Of a stretch of DNA of 64,000 nt, positions 62,176 to 64,000 are shown one piece after another. The stretch spans positions 76,410 to 140,409 of the forward strand of contig DAOUBP010000157.1 in the NCBI GenBank assembly GCA_034432655.1, given 5' to 3'. Each line of letters begins with the position of its first letter. The stretch's first letter is position 1. Origin of the DNA: DAOUBP01 sp034432655 (GTDB taxonomy: Bacteria; Chloroflexota; Anaerolineae; CG2-30-64-16). A program made the position numbers and the translations under genes. The notes under the pieces are model-generated. The model had not been told where the DNA came from, made no database searches, and saw only the letters and a list, made by a program, of their open reading frames with translations.

Positions 62176-63240
62176 ATGGGACTGAATGTGGCCGTGTTGG
62201 CCAATCTAAAGCAAAACGCACCGCGCTACGACGACATGCCCGCCGATGCCTGGGACGACCTGGACTCGCCGGTCACCGTAGAGGCGATCTGCGCAGCGCT
62301 GGAGGCTGGCGGGCATCGCGCCACCTTTCTGGAAGGCGACCTCTCGCTGGCCGAGACGCTGCCGAAGTTGAAGCCCGACATCTGCTTCAATATCTGCGAG
62401 GGCCACTGGGGCGACAGCCGCGAGGCGCATGTGCCCGCCATCCTGGAGATGCTGCGCATCCCCTATACCGGCAGCGGCGTGCTGACCCTGGCCCTGACCC
62501 TGGACAAACCGATGACCAAGCGCGTGTTGACATTCCACGAATTGCCCACCCCCGCGTTCCAGGTGTTCGAAAGGGCCGATGAACCGTTAGACGACGACAT
62601 GCACTTCCCCTTGTTCGTCAAACCCAGCCGCGAAGGCACCGGCATGGGGATCAGCGGCCAGTCCATCGTGCACGACGAATCCGAGCTACGGCAGCAACTG
62701 GCAGCCCAGCTGGCACGCTATCGGCAACCCATCCTGGTGGAACGCTTTATACAGGGCCGCGAGGTGACAGTCGGCGTGATCGGCAACCTCCGGCCGCCGG
62801 TCGCCCGGCGTATGCCCGACGACTTCCAGGCCCGCCGCGTCATGTACGGCCTGCGCTTCCTGCCGCCGCTGGAGGTGGACTTTGCAGCCTATCCGGACAC
62901 CGAAGGTGGGGTCTACACCAACCGCATGAAGACCGAATGGGCAACCGACTTTCACTATCTTTGCCCGGCCCCCCTGCCTGCGGAACTGACGAACCAGCTC
63001 AACTGGCTGACCGCGGCCACTTTTCGCGTGACGGGCTGTCTGGATGTGGCGCGTGTGGACTTCCGCCTGGATGCCGCCGACAACAACCAGCCTTACATCC
63101 TGGAGATCAACCCCTTGCCGGGCCTCTATCCCGGCCTCAGCGACCTGGTGCTGGAGGCTGCGGCCGATGGCATGTCCTACGATGCGTTGATCAACGCGAT
63201 CCTGGACGCTGCTGTCGCCCGCTACGGACTGCAACTGTGA
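62176..63240 (+). CDS. ATP-grasp ligase, D-Ala-D-Ala ligase-like (second copy)
   Basis: 354 residues. It is a paralogue of the preceding gene: DICFNICEGHWGDSREAHVPAILEMLRIPYTGSG, FPLFVKPSREGTGMGIS, ILVERFIQGREVTVGVIGN, and DVARVDFRLDAADNNQPYILEINPLPGLYPG. ATP- and metal-binding residues look intact. It has an extra insert near residues 205-260 relative to the first copy (RRVMYGLRFLPPLEVDFAAYP), in the region that usually shapes the acceptor pocket, so substrates probably differ. The start has AAGGAG six bases upstream. The last 37 bases before its stop are duplicated just downstream. Confidence 0.88.
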   Translation: MGLNVAVLANLKQNAPRYDDMPADAWDDLDSPVTVEAICAALEAGGHRATFLEGDLSLAETLPKLKPDICFNICEGHWGDSREAHVPAILEMLRIPYTGSGVLTLALTLDKPMTKRVLTFHELPTPAFQVFERADEPLDDDMHFPLFVKPSREGTGMGISGQSIVHDESELRQQLAAQLARYRQPILVERFIQGREVTVGVIGNLRPPVARRMPDDFQARRVMYGLRFLPPLEVDFAAYPDTEGGVYTNRMKTEWATDFHYLCPAPLPAELTNQLNWLTAATFRVTGCLDVARVDFRLDAADNNQPYILEINPLPGLYPGLSDLVLEAAADGMSYDALINAILDAAVARYGLQL

Positions 63241-63310
63241 GCTTAGGCCGATACGCTATCGGCATCGAATTGAATCCTGGACGCTGCTGTCGCCCGCTAC
63301 GGACTGCAAC
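63199..63310. repeat. 37-bp direct repeat flanking a small hairpin
   Basis: 63199-63235 (end of the ligase gene) is repeated exactly at 63274-63310. The 38 bases between contain the stop codon and a hairpin GCCGATA-CGC-TATCGGC (63247-63263). The second copy is non-coding. Confidence 0.92.
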
Positions 63311-63449
63311 CCAAGGCGTGACGCATAGCAAATAGCCCCCGGAAGAAACTTGCACATCCAGGCAAGTTATGGCATTCTCCGCCCCGCACAAGCATGTCGC
63401 GCTCGCGCGGCAGACGATTCTCTCTATTACGAGCCGGAGGAAGGATCAT

Positions 63450-63749
63450 ATGAGCGTCAAGGTCTTCTGCAAGCTGGCAGATTGCGTCAACTGGGACAAC
63501 GGCCTGTGCGGCGCGGAGGAGATCCGCATAGATCGGGAAGGCTATTGCGCGACTTACGAAGAGATCCCGGAGGAGGCGGAGGACGAACTGGAGCTGCCCG
63601 GCCGGGTGGACGATCTCACCTGGGAGGACGAAGAGGACGAAGAGCTGGAAATCGAAGAGTTGGGGGAGGAGGACTGGGGCGACCTGGAGGAAGAGGAAGA
63701 AGACGAGGACGAAGACCTCGATTTGGATGAAGACCGCTGGACCGACTGA
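63450..63749 (+). CDS. DUF1540-like small Cys protein with acidic tail
   Basis: 99 residues. Residues 1-35 hold four Cys in a CxxxxC-x8-C-x10-C pattern with CGAEEIRIDREGYCATYEE, close to DUF1540 small metal-binding domains. The remaining 60 residues are nearly all Glu/Asp (EELGEEDWGDLEEEEEDEDED). I chose ATG 63450 with AGGAAGG five bases upstream. The acidic tail may bind basic partners or divalent metal. It lies about 210 bases after the ligase gene, beyond the direct repeat. Function unknown. Confidence 0.7.
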   Translation: MSVKVFCKLADCVNWDNGLCGAEEIRIDREGYCATYEEIPEEAEDELELPGRVDDLTWEDEEDEELEIEELGEEDWGDLEEEEEDEDEDLDLDEDRWTD

Positions 63750-63852
63750 GTCACAGCGATCTCCTGGTAGAGATATACCTCGCCATTTCGGGCATTTCTG
63801 CCGCGCCATCCATGCGCGGTCGCAGCACAACGCGCGATTCCGTGCTCAATTC

Positions 63853-63881
63853 TTGCCAAACTTCACCTCTCATCCTATAAT
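63853..63881 (+). promoter_or_regulatory. promoter near the window end
   Basis: TTGCCA (63853-63858), 17-bp spacer, TATAAT (63876-63881). It drives a transcript that leaves the window. Confidence 0.65.
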
Positions 63882-63887
63882 CTGACT

Positions 63888-64000
63888 AATGAAGCGCCGC
63901 CCGGGGATAAATTGATACTGTTGGCAAACTCAAACCGGCACTGGCGCAAGGCAAAGTAGGGCGCTTGGCCGCGTAGCAGCCACGCGATACCCCATCAACC
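63888..64000 (+). ncRNA. possible structured leader cut by the window end
   Basis: After the 63853-63881 promoter no reading frame with a ribosome site appears for over 100 bases. Instead there are repeated pairing blocks (GGCAAAC, GGCGCAAGGCAAAG, GGGCGC, GCCGCG/CGCG). The GGCAAAC...GCAAAG spacing faintly recalls a c-di-GMP-I riboswitch, but the consensus is not met. Confidence 0.25.

Overview
The window is about 64 kb of GC-rich, densely coding DNA that most likely comes from a member of the Chloroflexota (Anaerolineae/Caldilineae-like). This is inference. It rests on long Thr-Pro linkers in secreted proteins, a PLxxKN-type tail motif, menaquinone (MenA) rather than ubiquinone genes, a CIRCE-controlled hrcA-grpE-dnaK operon, a class II mevalonate pathway cluster with archaeal-type HMG-CoA synthase, thiolase and DUF35 protein, and a trpS T-box. 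I saw no rRNA, tRNA, CRISPR array, transposase or phage gene.

Layout. 1-1.7 kb: the end of a c-type cytochrome gene and a lipoprotein hydrolase. 1.85-6.7 kb (minus): an envelope/membrane group (DUF2207 protein, zinc-ribbon protein, YccF, coiled-coil protein, SPFH-HTH fusion). 7.0-15.1 kb (minus): one 2684-residue secreted amylopullulanase carrying two GH13 catalytic domains. 15.3-18.8 kb: cytochrome P450, HAD phosphatase and MFS exporter. 19.2-21.9 kb: an intracellular GH13 enzyme followed by a PPDK/PEP-synthase regulator. 22-25.2 kb: endonuclease V, a YbjQ-family protein and a degenerate dihydroorotate-dehydrogenase-like pair. 25.2-30.7 kb (minus): MenA, RsmD and three membrane, acyltransferase or secreted proteins. 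30.8-33.2 kb: two exopolysaccharide glycosyltransferases.

33.2-36.9 kb: promoter, CIRCE, hrcA-grpE-dnaK. 37.2-40.7 kb: a YvlB/YvlD/LiaX-like module. 40.8 kb: ROK kinase. 42.1-46.5 kb (minus): the upper mevalonate pathway. 46.6-50.4 kb (minus): three membrane proteins resembling antiporter-like subunits of complex I or Hyf, but without the usual charged residues. 50.6-58.6 kb: CBS protein, polytopic membrane protein, UroD-like protein, GalT, two HAD phosphatases, aldo/keto reductase, and trpS behind a T-box leader. 59.3-63.7 kb: a structured leader, lysine 2,3-aminomutase, two ATP-grasp ligases and a DUF1540-like acidic protein.

How parts fit together. The extracellular amylopullulanase and the intracellular GH13 enzyme, ROK glucokinase and GalT together suggest use of starch or pullulan. 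The P450-HAD-MFS genes look like one operon. The mevalonate genes supply isoprenoid precursors, which MenA can use. Recognisable promoters follow TTGnnn-N16/18-TAnnnT, often with TGC just before the -10. Several genes appear to have almost no leader. Two kinds of palindromic repeat sit in frame inside coding genes, and many intergenic gaps are filled with short degenerate repeats. The most interesting uncharacterised units are the kamA/ATP-grasp operon with its leader, the three-gene antiporter-like set, and the YvlB/LiaX-like module.
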